Origin: Actinomycetes bacterium
GTDB lineage: Bacteria > Actinomycetota > Acidimicrobiia > Acidimicrobiales > Bog-793
DNA length: 14,555 nucleotides
Direction: 5' to 3'
NCBI GenBank assembly: GCA_021823365.1
Contig: JAKAOD010000020.1
Coordinates: forward strand, 1-14,555
Part shown: in pieces, positions 1-6,699 of the stretch
Numbering within the stretch: the stretch's first letter is position 1
How the letters are laid out: every line of letters begins with the position of its first letter
Notes under the pieces: generated by a model
What the model was told of the DNA's origin: nothing
The model's input: the letters and a program-made list of their open reading frames with translations, nothing else
The model's database searches: none
Made by a program: the position numbers and the translations under genes

Positions 1-22
1 CGCCGGGCCCGGAACGCTGACG

Positions 23-205
23 GTGAGCTGCGACGACTGCGTGCTCGACGGCACCCCCGCCTGCGAGGACTGTGTCGTGAGCTACCTGCTCGGTCGGGAA
101 CCGGACGACGCCGTCGTCATCGACGCCGCCGAGGCCCGCGCGTTCAGGCTGTTCGAGGGCGCGGGCCTGCTGCCGGGCCTTCGCCACGAGCGCCGGGTGG
201 GCTGA
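23..205 (+). CDS. Small cysteine-rich conserved hypothetical protein
   Basis: A 60-residue protein read from a GTG start, with GGAA about 8 bases upstream. Four cysteines form two C-x2-C pairs (CDDC at residues 3-6 and CEDC at 14-17), followed by VVSYLLG. The tail holds an acidic, alanine-rich helix and ends in a basic RHERRVG. The paired CxxC motifs suggest a small zinc- or metal-binding fold. The overall look recalls short actinobacterial proteins of unknown function, and I cannot assign a role. The frame stays open upstream to the window edge, so the true start may lie outside the window. The stop is 150 bp before the next gene, so cotranscription is uncertain. Confidence 0.6.
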   Translation: MSCDDCVLDGTPACEDCVVSYLLGREPDDAVVIDAAEARAFRLFEGAGLLPGLRHERRVG

Positions 206-266
206 GCCGATCGGTTCGGGCGGGCCGTAGCGACCAGCCGGCAGGGCGAGTCACCCGAGAGGACGG

Positions 267-292
267 CTGGCGTGGTTACATACTCTCGCCAG
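267..292 (+). promoter_or_regulatory. Possible promoter/operator upstream of the SRPBCC gene
   Basis: A 6-bp inverted repeat (CTGGCG at 267-272, CGCCAG at 287-292) encloses TTACATACT. The CATACT at 279-284 matches four of six bases of a -10 box. No good -35 is visible 17 bp upstream. This is only a suggestion of a regulated promoter in the 206-355 gap. Confidence 0.25.
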
Positions 293-355
293 GCACCGCG
301 CAGCCCTTGACCGATGGTCGGGGCGTCGTTGGTCGCCCGGTGGAAGGGAGCGGAC

Positions 356-796
356 GTGGAGCGCACCGCCGAGCGGATGGTGATCGCGGGCACCCTCGCG
401 CGCTGCATCGCGGTCGTCACCGACGTCGAGCGTTATCCAGAGTGGGTGGCCGACCTGAAAGAGGTGCACGTCCTCAGCCGCGACGACGAGGGCAGGCCCG
501 CGGTCGTCGCGTTCCGCGTCGGCGCGTTCGGCCGGAGCACCAGCTACGTGCTCGCCTACGACTACTCCAACGCCCCGGCGGAGATCTCCTGGATCCAGAA
601 GGAGGGCGATCTCACCAACCGCATAGACGGCCGCTATCGCTTCGCCCCGCTGCCGGACGGTGCGACCGAGGTCGTCTACGAGCTCGCCGTGGAGCTTCGC
701 GTCCCGATCCCGAACTTCGTCAAGCGGCGAGCAGAAGGGCACATCCTCCACGCGGCCGTCCGGGACCTCAAAGCGCGGGTCGAGTCGCTGCCCTGA
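356..796 (+). CDS. SRPBCC / polyketide cyclase-like (START-fold) protein
   Basis: A 146-residue protein. The GTG at 356 is chosen over the ATG at 314 because GGAAGGGAG (342-350) sits 5 bases upstream and the family homology starts at this point; the ATG has no ribosome binding site. The sequence has the SRPBCC layout: an N-terminal strand (ERMVIAGTL), the VTDVERYPEWVADLKEVHVL segment, repeated beta strands, then a long C-terminal helix from about residue 115 (KRRAEGHILHAAVRDLKARVESL). Members of this superfamily form a helix-grip hydrophobic pocket that binds lipids or polyketide-like ligands, and the RatA/Coq10-like branch is similar in length. No substrate can be inferred. The luciferase-like gene starts 2 bases after its stop, so the two are probably cotranscribed and translationally coupled. 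Confidence 0.8.
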   Translation: MERTAERMVIAGTLARCIAVVTDVERYPEWVADLKEVHVLSRDDEGRPAVVAFRVGAFGRSTSYVLAYDYSNAPAEISWIQKEGDLTNRIDGRYRFAPLPDGATEVVYELAVELRVPIPNFVKRRAEGHILHAAVRDLKARVESLP

Positions 797-798
797 GG

Positions 799-1503
799 AT
801 GCGCGTCGGGGTCGTCCTGCCGACGTTCACGCCCTGGGCGGCACCGGCGCTCGAGGCGGCTCGGGAGGCGGAGGCGGAAGGTATCCACGGGGTCTTCGCC
901 TACGACCACCTCTGGCCGATGTGCCAGCCACTGCGCCCAGCCCTGTCGGCATTCCCCGCTCTCGGCGCGGTTGCCGCCGTCACGAGGTCGGTGGCGATCG
1001 GCCCGCTCGTCGCACGCGTCGGCACCGTCGCCGACGACCTGCTCCTGGCGGAGCTTCTCACGCTCGATGCCGTGAGCGCGGGGCGCCTTGTCGCGGCGGT
1101 CGGGACGGGGGACGCCAAGAGCGCCGCCGAGGGCGAGGGCTACGGCGTCGCGCGCACGCCTGCGGTCGAGCGCCGGAGGCGGCTGGCTCGGGTCGTCGAG
1201 GCGCTGATGGGCAAAGGAATCGACACCTGGGTCGGCGGCGGGTCACCGGAGACCGACGCCGTCGCACGCTCGACCGGCGCGGCGCTCAATCTCTGGGCGG
1301 CACCGCTCGACGTGCTCGCCGCGGCCGCAGCCGACGGGGAGGTGACCTGGGGCGGGTCGCTCCCCGCGGACGCGTGTGGCGCCGCGCACCTGCTCGTCTC
1401 TCTCGCCGACACCGGTGCGAGCTGGGCGGTCTTTGGATGGCCGGGCTCGTGCGCACCACTCGTCGCCGCGGCGAGCGCCGCCGGGCTCGAGCTCGGCGCG
1501 TAG
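799..1503 (+). CDS. LLM-class (luciferase-like) flavin/F420-dependent oxidoreductase, short form
   Basis: A 234-residue protein whose ATG lies 2 bases after the preceding stop, with no separate Shine-Dalgarno sequence, so translational coupling is likely. The N-terminus MRVGVVLPTFTPW, the segment ARE(A/E)AEGIHGVFAYDHLW at about residues 20-37, and the later WVGGGSPETDAVARSTGAALNLW segment follow the bacterial luciferase-like TIM barrel of F420- or FMN-dependent oxidoreductases. Those proteins usually have 280-350 residues, so this one is short. The region between the AVGTGD segment and VGGGSP is compressed and the C-terminal helices are reduced. Cofactor and substrate cannot be read from sequence. 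Its partner is the SRPBCC gene, and the aminotransferase follows after 42 bp with its own apparent promoter. Confidence 0.8.
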   Translation: MRVGVVLPTFTPWAAPALEAAREAEAEGIHGVFAYDHLWPMCQPLRPALSAFPALGAVAAVTRSVAIGPLVARVGTVADDLLLAELLTLDAVSAGRLVAAVGTGDAKSAAEGEGYGVARTPAVERRRRLARVVEALMGKGIDTWVGGGSPETDAVARSTGAALNLWAAPLDVLAAAAADGEVTWGGSLPADACGAAHLLVSLADTGASWAVFGWPGSCAPLVAAASAAGLELGA

Positions 1504-1533
1504 CGGTCGCTCGCCGCCCGGCTGCCTGACAGC

Positions 1534-1539
1534 TACGCT
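1534..1539 (+). promoter_or_regulatory. TANNNT -10 box for a leaderless aminotransferase transcript
   Basis: TACGCT lies 6 bases upstream of the GTG at 1546, the spacing expected if transcription starts on the first base of the start codon. The six bases between (CGGCAG) contain no Shine-Dalgarno sequence. Leaderless transcripts with this architecture are common in actinobacteria. No convincing -35 is seen. Confidence 0.45.
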
Positions 1540-1545
1540 CGGCAG

Positions 1546-2742
1546 GTGGAGTTCCGCAGGATCGTCGGGCTGCCGCCGTACGTCTTTGCCCAGATCGACG
1601 CGCTGAAGCTCGCAGCACGTCGCGCCGGCGACGACGTCATCGACCTCGGCTTCGGCAACCCCGACATCCCCTCGCCCGACGTCGCCGTCGACAAGCTCGT
1701 CGAAGCGGCCCGCAACCCGCGCAACCATCGGTACTCGGCCTCTCGGGGCATCCCGAAGCTCCGCCAGGCGATCTCGGACCTCTACCTGCGCCGCTTCGGC
1801 GTCGGCCTCGACCCCGACCTGCAGGTGGTCACGACCATCGGCGCCAAGGAGGGGCTCTCGCACCTCATGTGGGTGCTCGTCGGTCCCGGCGACACGGCGC
1901 TCGTGCCATCGCCCTCCTATCCGATCCACATCTACGCCCCGCTCTTCGCCGGCGCCGACGTGCGCCAGGTGCGCCTCGAGGGCCTGGGCGGCGACGAGGC
2001 CGGGGCCGGGGAGGCGTTCTTCGCCAACCTCGTCGAGGCGTGGGAGTCGGCCTGGCCGAAGCCTCGTGTGGTGATCTTCTCCTTCCCGCACAACCCGACG
2101 ACGGCCTGCATCGATCTCGCCACCATGGCCCGCCTCGTCGACTTCGCACACGCCCACGGCGTGATGCTCGTCCACGACTTCGCCTACTCCGACACGGCCT
2201 TCGACGGCTACACGCCTCCGTCGATCCTCCAGGTCCCCGGTGCAGATGCCGTGGCGGTCGAGCTCTACACCCTCACGAAGTCCTTCTCGATGGCAGGATG
2301 GCGGGTCGCCTTCCTCGTCGGCAATGCAGAGGTCGTCGCGGCGCTCACGAAGCTCAAGAGCTACCTCGACTACGGGACCTTCCAGCCGATCCAGATCGCG
2401 TCGATCGTCGCCATGAACGAGGCGCCGGACTACCCGAAGGTCGTCAACGAGGCCTACCAGCACCGCAGGGACGCCCTCTGCGACGGCCTCGGCCGCATCG
2501 GCTGGGAGGTGTCGCGACCGAAGGGGACGATGTTCGTCTGGGCCCCGATACCGCCTGCCTACCGGGAGATGGGCTCCCTCGAGTTCGCGAAGCTGCTCGT
2601 CGCCGAGGCGAAGGTCGCGACGTCGCCTGGCGTCGGGTTCGGACCGGGCGGCAACGGGTTTGTCCGGTTCGCCCTCATCGAGAACGAGCAGCGCATCGCC
2701 CAGGCGGTGAGGACGATGCGCCGGGCGCTCACGAAGCTGTAG
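1546..2742 (+). CDS. Class I/II PLP-dependent aminotransferase (AlaC / LL-diaminopimelate aminotransferase-like)
   Basis: A 398-residue fold-type I aminotransferase of normal family length. The N-terminus EFRRIVGLPPYVFAQIDALK followed by DVIDLGFGNPDIPSP matches the alanine/LL-diaminopimelate aminotransferase subgroup that includes E. coli AlaC. Other visible family elements are RYSASRGIPKLRQAI, FPHNPTTACID, and LTKSFSMAGWR, whose lysine 245 is the predicted Schiff-base residue for PLP. The C-terminal arginine region GNGFVRFALIENEQRI would bind the substrate carboxylate. It is a cytosolic enzyme, probably of alanine or other amino acid metabolism, and exact specificity is not decidable here. 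The GTG start has no ribosome binding site but has a -10 box 6 bases upstream, which suggests leaderless expression. The gene ends facing the coiled-coil gene, with a 70-bp gap. Confidence 0.88.
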   Translation: MEFRRIVGLPPYVFAQIDALKLAARRAGDDVIDLGFGNPDIPSPDVAVDKLVEAARNPRNHRYSASRGIPKLRQAISDLYLRRFGVGLDPDLQVVTTIGAKEGLSHLMWVLVGPGDTALVPSPSYPIHIYAPLFAGADVRQVRLEGLGGDEAGAGEAFFANLVEAWESAWPKPRVVIFSFPHNPTTACIDLATMARLVDFAHAHGVMLVHDFAYSDTAFDGYTPPSILQVPGADAVAVELYTLTKSFSMAGWRVAFLVGNAEVVAALTKLKSYLDYGTFQPIQIASIVAMNEAPDYPKVVNEAYQHRRDALCDGLGRIGWEVSRPKGTMFVWAPIPPAYREMGSLEFAKLLVAEAKVATSPGVGFGPGGNGFVRFALIENEQRIAQAVRTMRRALTKL

Positions 2743-2747
2743 AGCCC

Positions 2748-2792
2748 CGGGCCCGCAGCTCCGGCGCGCCGGCGTCGCTCGCCGGGGGCCCG
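2748..2792. terminator. GC-rich palindromic gap between convergent genes
   Basis: CGGGCCC (2748-2754) pairs with GGGCCCG (2786-2792). The loop contains the perfect 12-bp palindrome CCGGCGCGCCGG (2761-2772). There is no T-run, so this is not a textbook intrinsic terminator. Its position between two convergent stops makes a bidirectional transcription block plausible. Confidence 0.35.
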
Positions 2793-2812
2793 TCCTCGGC
2801 GCTCGGGCGCGA

Positions 2813-3349
2813 TCAGCTCTCGACGGCGGGGATCCCGAGGGCGGCGCGGCCGCGCTCGGGGTACTCGTCGAGCCCCCACCGCTCGACGGCTGCCGGATCG
2901 ACGTGGGTGAGCATCTCCTCCTCACCCTCGACTGCCTCGTCGAGCGCGATCGCGAGCCGGCGCGCGATGGCGAGAAGGGCGGAGATGTCGCCGGGTGCGA
3001 GGAGGAAGAAGTCTCGATGGCCTTCGCTGTCGAAGCTCGCGGCCGTCCTGCTCGAGAGCGAGATCACCCGCACCGCGTGGTAGCGGCCGTCCTGGTCCGA
3101 GGCGACGAGGGTGTTGACCGCCGGCCACTCGCGAGCCTTCGCGAGGTGCTCCTCGAGCGTCGCGAGCTCCCGCTCGACCGAGGGGACCGGGCTTCGCAGC
3201 CGGGCGACCTCGGCACGCAGCCGGTCGATCTCCTCGTGCAGCGCCTTTGCATCCGCGGGGGAGAGCGCCGGGGTGTCCGCGCCGCCAGCTCCGTCCGAGC
3301 GGCCCCGAAGCTCCCGCAGCTCGTCTGTGCCGAGACGTTCCGTCGCCAC
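2813..3349 (-). CDS. Coiled-coil protein of unknown function
   Basis: A 178-residue protein starting with GTG at 3349, the first usable start in an open frame; AAAGG about 10 bases upstream could serve as ribosome binding site. Residues 1-30 are low-complexity and Gly/Ala-rich. Residues 31-75 form a heptad-like helix (ALHEEIDRLRAEVARLR, then VERELATLEEHLAKAR). A C-terminal domain follows, with strands LVASDQDGRYHAVRVISL and RDFFLLAPGDISALLAIARRLAIALDEA. No signal peptide or membrane segment is seen. I do not recognise a named family. A coiled coil followed by a small beta domain superficially resembles the N-terminus of proteasomal ATPases, but no AAA domain follows. It is transcribed divergently from nrdJ. 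Confidence 0.7.
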   Translation of the reverse strand: MATERLGTDELRELRGRSDGAGGADTPALSPADAKALHEEIDRLRAEVARLRSPVPSVERELATLEEHLAKAREWPAVNTLVASDQDGRYHAVRVISLSSRTAASFDSEGHRDFFLLAPGDISALLAIARRLAIALDEAVEGEEEMLTHVDPAAVERWGLDEYPERGRAALGIPAVES

Positions 3350-3429
3350 GCCCAGTCGACCTTTCCGTTCCGTTCCTGCACCAGTCGTCGCCCCGTCGGC
3401 TCCGGCGGGGCTCAGGTCGGCTAACGACC

Positions 3430-3457
3430 GGTCGACCCTCGAGCTTCACGGTCGACC
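3430..3457. repeat. Two GGTCGACC palindromes 20 bp apart in the divergent promoter region
   Basis: GGTCGACC occurs at 3430-3437 and 3450-3457, two helical turns apart. A shorter GTCGAC lies at 3355-3360, just before the start of the leftward gene. These may be operator half-sites for the divergent region, but the motif is short and palindromic CG-rich words arise easily by chance here. Confidence 0.25.
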
Positions 3458-3472
3458 GTCACGCGAGTGTCA

Positions 3473-3501
3473 TTGACGCCGCTAAACTGCAGTGCTGTAA
3501 T
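3473..3501 (+). promoter_or_regulatory. nrdJ promoter
   Basis: TTGACG (3473-3478) and TGTAAT (3496-3501) are separated by exactly 17 bp, a near-consensus housekeeping sigma promoter. The predicted transcription start is near 3508, giving a leader of about 137 bases. The NrdR boxes begin 2 bp after the -10, as expected for repression. Confidence 0.7.
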
Positions 3502-3503
3502 TA

Positions 3504-3519
3504 CCTCTGCATCTGGTAG
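3504..3519 (+). promoter_or_regulatory. NrdR box 1 (proximal to -10)
   Basis: CCTCTGCATCTGGTAG keeps key positions of the NrdR consensus acaCwAtATaTwGtgt: C4, w5, A8, T9, T11, G13 and T14. It overlaps the predicted start of transcription and is the weaker half of a pair with 3535-3550. Confidence 0.6.
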
Positions 3520-3534
3520 TCCCCTTCCCCACTA

Positions 3535-3550
3535 CCACTAGATGTTGTGG
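3535..3550 (+). promoter_or_regulatory. NrdR box 2
   Basis: CCACTAGATGTTGTGG matches every strongly conserved position of the NrdR consensus: C4, w5, A6, A8, T9, T11, w12, G13, T14 and G15. Its centre is 31 bp, three helical turns, from the centre of box 1, the spacing typical of tandem NrdR boxes. NrdR is the ATP/dATP-sensing repressor of ribonucleotide reductase genes. No nrdR gene is in this window. Confidence 0.75.
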
Positions 3551-3596
3551 TAGAAGGTGCCGCGATTGCGGCGCCGACGGGGGAGGGCGCCGGCCG

Positions 3597-3612
3597 CTGA
3601 GCTGCTGCTCAG
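3597..3612 (+). other. Hairpin in the nrdJ leader
   Basis: CTGAGC-TGCT-GCTCAG is a perfect 6-bp stem with a 4-base loop, ending about 20 bases before the Shine-Dalgarno sequence. A pair of GGCGCC words (3570-3575 and 3586-3591) lies just upstream. The leader is too short for a cobalamin riboswitch and lacks a B12 box. Any role in translation is inference. Confidence 0.3.
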
Positions 3613-3644
3613 TGCCTGGTGCTCGAGCAGCCGAGGAGGCGGGC

Positions 3645-6488
3645 ATGGCGGTCGCAGGCGAGCGCGTGGACATCGGGATCCGGCGGCACTTCACCGACGG
3701 CCGGACCCGTCCCTACGACATGGTCGGCTGGGAGCGGCGCGACTCGCGCATCAGCGACTTCCGGACCGGCGCCGTCGCGTTCGAGCAGCTGGACGTCGAG
3801 GTCCCGGTCACCTGGAGCCTGAACGCGACGAACATCCTCGCCCAGAAGTACTTCCGCGGCACGCTCGGGACGCCCGAGCGTGAGACGTCGCTCCGCCAGG
3901 TGGTCGACCGGGTGGTCGACACGATCACGGGTTGGGGCGTGAAGGACGGCTACTTCGCCGACGACGCCGAGGCGGCGACGTTCAGCGACGAGCTGAAGCA
4001 TCTCGTCGTCGCGCAGAAGGCGGCGTTCAACTCGCCGGTCTGGTTCAACATCGGAGTCCCGGGTGTGCCTGCCCAAGGGTCAGCGTGCTTCATCCTCGCC
4101 GTCGAGGACCAGATGGACGCCATCCTCAACTGGTACGTCGAGGAGGGCACGATCTTCAAAGGCGGCTCGGGGTCGGGCATCAACCTCTCGAAGATCCGCT
4201 CCTCGAAGGAGCCGCTGCGCGGAGGCGGCACGGCATCTGGACCGGTGAGCTTCATGCGCGGCGCAGATGCCTCGGCGGGGACCATCAAGAGCGGCGGCAA
4301 GACGCGTCGCGCCGCCAAGATGGTCATCCTCGACGCCGACCATCCGGACGTCCGCGAGTTCATCTGGTGCAAGGCGAAGGAGGAGCGCAAGGCACGCGCC
4401 CTCGAAGCCGCGGGGTTCGACATGGACCTCGACGGCGCCGACAGCCACTCGATCCAGTACCAGAACGCCAACAACTCCGTGCGCGTGAGCGACGAGTTCA
4501 TGCAAGCCGTGGTCGAGGACAAGCCATGGACGCTGACCGCCCGCACGACGGGTGAGGTGCTGGAGACGGTGCGCGCCCGCGAGCTGTTCCACGAGATCGC
4601 CGAGGCGGCGTGGGAGTGCGCCGACCCCGGCCTGCAGTTCGACACGACGATCAACCGCTGGCACACGGCACCGAATACTGGCAGGATCAGTGCAAGTAAT
4701 CCCTGCTCCGAGTACGTCCACCTCGACAACAGCGCGTGCAATCTGGCCAGCCTGAACCTGCTTGCCTTCCTCGGCGAGGACGGGACCTTCGACGTCGAGT
4801 CGTTCGAGTCGGCGGTCGGGGTCGTCTTCACCGCCCAGGAGATCCTTGTCGGCAACGCCGACTACCCGACGGAGAAGATCGCCGAGACGACCCGGCGCTT
4901 CCGCCAGCTCGGCCTTGGCTACGCCAACCTCGGAGCGATGCTGATGGCGCTCGGCCTTCCCTACGACTCCGAAGGGGCCCGAGCGGTGACCTCGGCCGTG
5001 ACGGCGCTCATGACCGGCCACGCTTACGCAACCTCGGCGCGGATCGCTTCGCGCATGGGGCCGTTCGCCGGATTCCACGAGAACGCCGAGCCGATGCTGC
5101 AGGTGTTGCGTATGCACCGGGCGAAGGTCGCGGAGATCGACCGGCAGCTCGTGCCGGCGGAGCTCATGACGGCGGCGAGGCGCGCCTGGGACGCCGCGGT
5201 GGGGCTCGCCGAGCGGAGCGGCGTGCGCAACGCCCAGGCGACGGTGCTCGCCCCGACCGGGACGATCAGCTTCCTCATGGACTGCGACACGACGGGGATC
5301 GAGCCGGACCTCAGCCTCGTGAAGACGAAGAAGCTCGTGGGTGGCGGGACGATGTCGATCGTCAACAAGACGGTTCCCCGGGCGCTGCGCCGGCTCGGCT
5401 ACTCGCCGTCGGAGATCGACCAGATCGTCGCGCACATCGACGAGCACAAGTCGATCCTCGGCGCTCCGCGCCTCAAGGCGGAGCACCTACCCGTGTTCGC
5501 CTGCTCGATGGGCGACAACGTCATCCAGTACTCGGGACACGTGAAGATGATGGCGGCAGCCCAGCCGTTCATCAGCGGCGCCATCTCCAAGACCGTGAAC
5601 ATGCCCGAGGACGTGACGGTCGAGGACGTCGAGCAGCTGCACGTCGACGCTTGGCGCATGGGGCTGAAGGCGGTGGCCATCTACCGGGACAACTGCAAGG
5701 TGGCACAGCCCCTGTCGACGACCAGGAAGGCGGGCCAGGGCGCGGCCGGTCCGGAGTCGACGGGGACGGCTGTCGACCCGGACTACCTCGAGAGCCTCCA
5801 TGCGCGCATCGCCGAGCTCGAGGAGACGCTCGCCGACCGCGAGATGGCGCCGCCGCCGCCGTCGAGGACGCGCCTGCCGCGTCGCCGGCACTCGAACACC
5901 TTTGCCTTCCGCGTCGCCGACTGCGAGGGCTACGTCACGGTAGGGGAGTACGAGGACGGGCGCCCCGGCGAGGTCTTCGTGAAGGTGTCCAAGCAAGGCT
6001 CGACGCTCTCGGGCGTGATGGACGCCTTCGCGATCGCCGTCAGCCTCGGGCTCCAGCACGGGGTGCCGCTCTCGACCTTCGTGCGCAAGTACACGAACAT
6101 GCGCTTCGAGCCGGCGGGGATCACCGACGACCCGGAGCTGCGCCTCGCCTCGAGCCTCGTCGACTACATCTTCCGGCGCCTCGCCCTCGACTACCTCTCG
6201 CTCGACGAGCGGATCGAGCTCGGGGTGCTCTCGACGGGGGAGAGGACCCAGCCGACGCTGCCGGGCCTGGAGGACGTCGTGGAGCTCGGCCAGGCCATGC
6301 GCAGCGAGCGGGAGCGCTTCGGCGAAGGGGGAGACGCGCTTGCCACTCCGCTTGCCACTCCGCCGGCCACGATGCCGCTCGGCGAGAGCCGGGACGCGCC
6401 GTACTGCTACGCATGTGGCAACGCCATGCAGCGGGCGGGTTCCTGCTACGTCTGCCCGAGCTGCGGCGCGACGAGCGGCTGCTCGTGA
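3645..6488 (+). CDS. nrdJ: Vitamin B12-dependent (class II) ribonucleoside-diphosphate reductase
   Basis: A 947-residue adenosylcobalamin-dependent enzyme that converts ribonucleotides to deoxyribonucleotides in the cytosol. The ATG at 3645 is preferred over the in-frame GTG at 3612 because GAGGAGG (3633-3639) lies 5 bases upstream. The active-site set is intact. Cys148 (GSACFIL) and Cys365 (SACNL) would be the redox pair, Cys354 in NPCSEY the thiyl-radical residue, and Glu356 its partner. The 11-residue spacing 354/365 matches the 322/333 pair of Thermotoga NrdJ. GSGSGINLSKIRSS and PTGTISFLMDCDTTGIEPD are typical nucleotide/effector and substrate loops. A TSCPD domain spans about 745-850, and a Cys tail (Cys921, 924, 934, 937, 940, 946) forms the C-terminal shuttle or zinc motif. 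No N-terminal ATP-cone is seen. A 12-bp tandem duplication lies in the linker before the tail. Confidence 0.97.
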   Translation: MAVAGERVDIGIRRHFTDGRTRPYDMVGWERRDSRISDFRTGAVAFEQLDVEVPVTWSLNATNILAQKYFRGTLGTPERETSLRQVVDRVVDTITGWGVKDGYFADDAEAATFSDELKHLVVAQKAAFNSPVWFNIGVPGVPAQGSACFILAVEDQMDAILNWYVEEGTIFKGGSGSGINLSKIRSSKEPLRGGGTASGPVSFMRGADASAGTIKSGGKTRRAAKMVILDADHPDVREFIWCKAKEERKARALEAAGFDMDLDGADSHSIQYQNANNSVRVSDEFMQAVVEDKPWTLTARTTGEVLETVRARELFHEIAEAAWECADPGLQFDTTINRWHTAPNTGRISASNPCSEYVHLDNSACNLASLNLLAFLGEDGTFDVESFESAVGVVFTAQEILVGNADYPTEKIAETTRRFRQLGLGYANLGAMLMALGLPYDSEGARAVTSAVTALMTGHAYATSARIASRMGPFAGFHENAEPMLQVLRMHRAKVAEIDRQLVPAELMTAARRAWDAAVGLAERSGVRNAQATVLAPTGTISFLMDCDTTGIEPDLSLVKTKKLVGGGTMSIVNKTVPRALRRLGYSPSEIDQIVAHIDEHKSILGAPRLKAEHLPVFACSMGDNVIQYSGHVKMMAAAQPFISGAISKTVNMPEDVTVEDVEQLHVDAWRMGLKAVAIYRDNCKVAQPLSTTRKAGQGAAGPESTGTAVDPDYLESLHARIAELEETLADREMAPPPPSRTRLPRRRHSNTFAFRVADCEGYVTVGEYEDGRPGEVFVKVSKQGSTLSGVMDAFAIAVSLGLQHGVPLSTFVRKYTNMRFEPAGITDDPELRLASSLVDYIFRRLALDYLSLDERIELGVLSTGERTQPTLPGLEDVVELGQAMRSERERFGEGGDALATPLATPPATMPLGESRDAPYCYACGNAMQRAGSCYVCPSCGATSGCS
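6339..6362 (+). repeat. 12-bp tandem duplication inside nrdJ
   Basis: CTTGCCACTCCG is repeated exactly at 6339-6350 and 6351-6362, followed by a degenerate third unit. It encodes LATPLATPPATMP in the flexible linker between the TSCPD domain and the Cys-rich tail and keeps the frame, so it is probably a neutral linker-length change. Confidence 0.7.
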
Positions 6489-6553
6489 TGAGGAACCTCA
6501 ACGACTACGAGCCCGAAAATGCGGCCGGTGACGCGATTGATCGCGGATCGTGA
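6488..6553 (+). CDS. Possible 21-residue ORF overlapping the nrdJ stop
   Basis: The ATG overlaps the nrdJ TGA in a TGATG arrangement, the classic form of translational coupling. The peptide starts MRNLNDYEPENAAGDAIDRG and is acidic and hydrophilic with no recognisable motif. The coupling geometry is the only support. It may simply be read-on sequence with no biological role. Confidence 0.2.
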   Translation: MRNLNDYEPENAAGDAIDRGS

Positions 6554-6584
6554 CATCCGGCCCTTCCGAGGTGGCATCTGCCGG

Positions 6585-6622
6585 GATCCTCGAAAACGAA
6601 GCGCAAGAGCCCCTCTCTTGCG
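6585..6622 (-). terminator. Hairpin with T-rich tail, likely terminator for leftward transcripts
   Basis: CGCAAGAG (6602-6609) and CTCTTGCG (6615-6622) form a perfect 8-bp stem with a 5-base loop. Read on the minus strand the hairpin is followed by CTTCGTTTTCG, a passable U-tract; the plus side has none. It would stop transcripts from arsC about 370 bp beyond that gene. Confidence 0.45.
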
Positions 6623-6699
6623 GACCCTGGTCTCTCGCCGGCGGGCGGACGCTCACGGGAGCGTGTAGGCAACCAGCTGTCGCGTAGTCGCTTCCGTCT

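Noticed and set aside
1243..2925. 560-codon open frame on the minus strand opposite the aminotransferase
   Set aside because: It is antisense to a clearly identified gene and its product is Arg/Asp/Gly-rich without any family signature; long antisense frames are usual at this GC content.
3508..3644. Cobalamin riboswitch ahead of the B12-dependent nrdJ
   Set aside because: The leader is only about 137 bases and contains no B12-box-like GCCACTG element; NrdR boxes explain the regulation.
4736..6553. 605-codon plus-strand open frame overlapping nrdJ in another frame
   Set aside because: nrdJ is unambiguous in its own frame; this one is an Arg-rich shadow.
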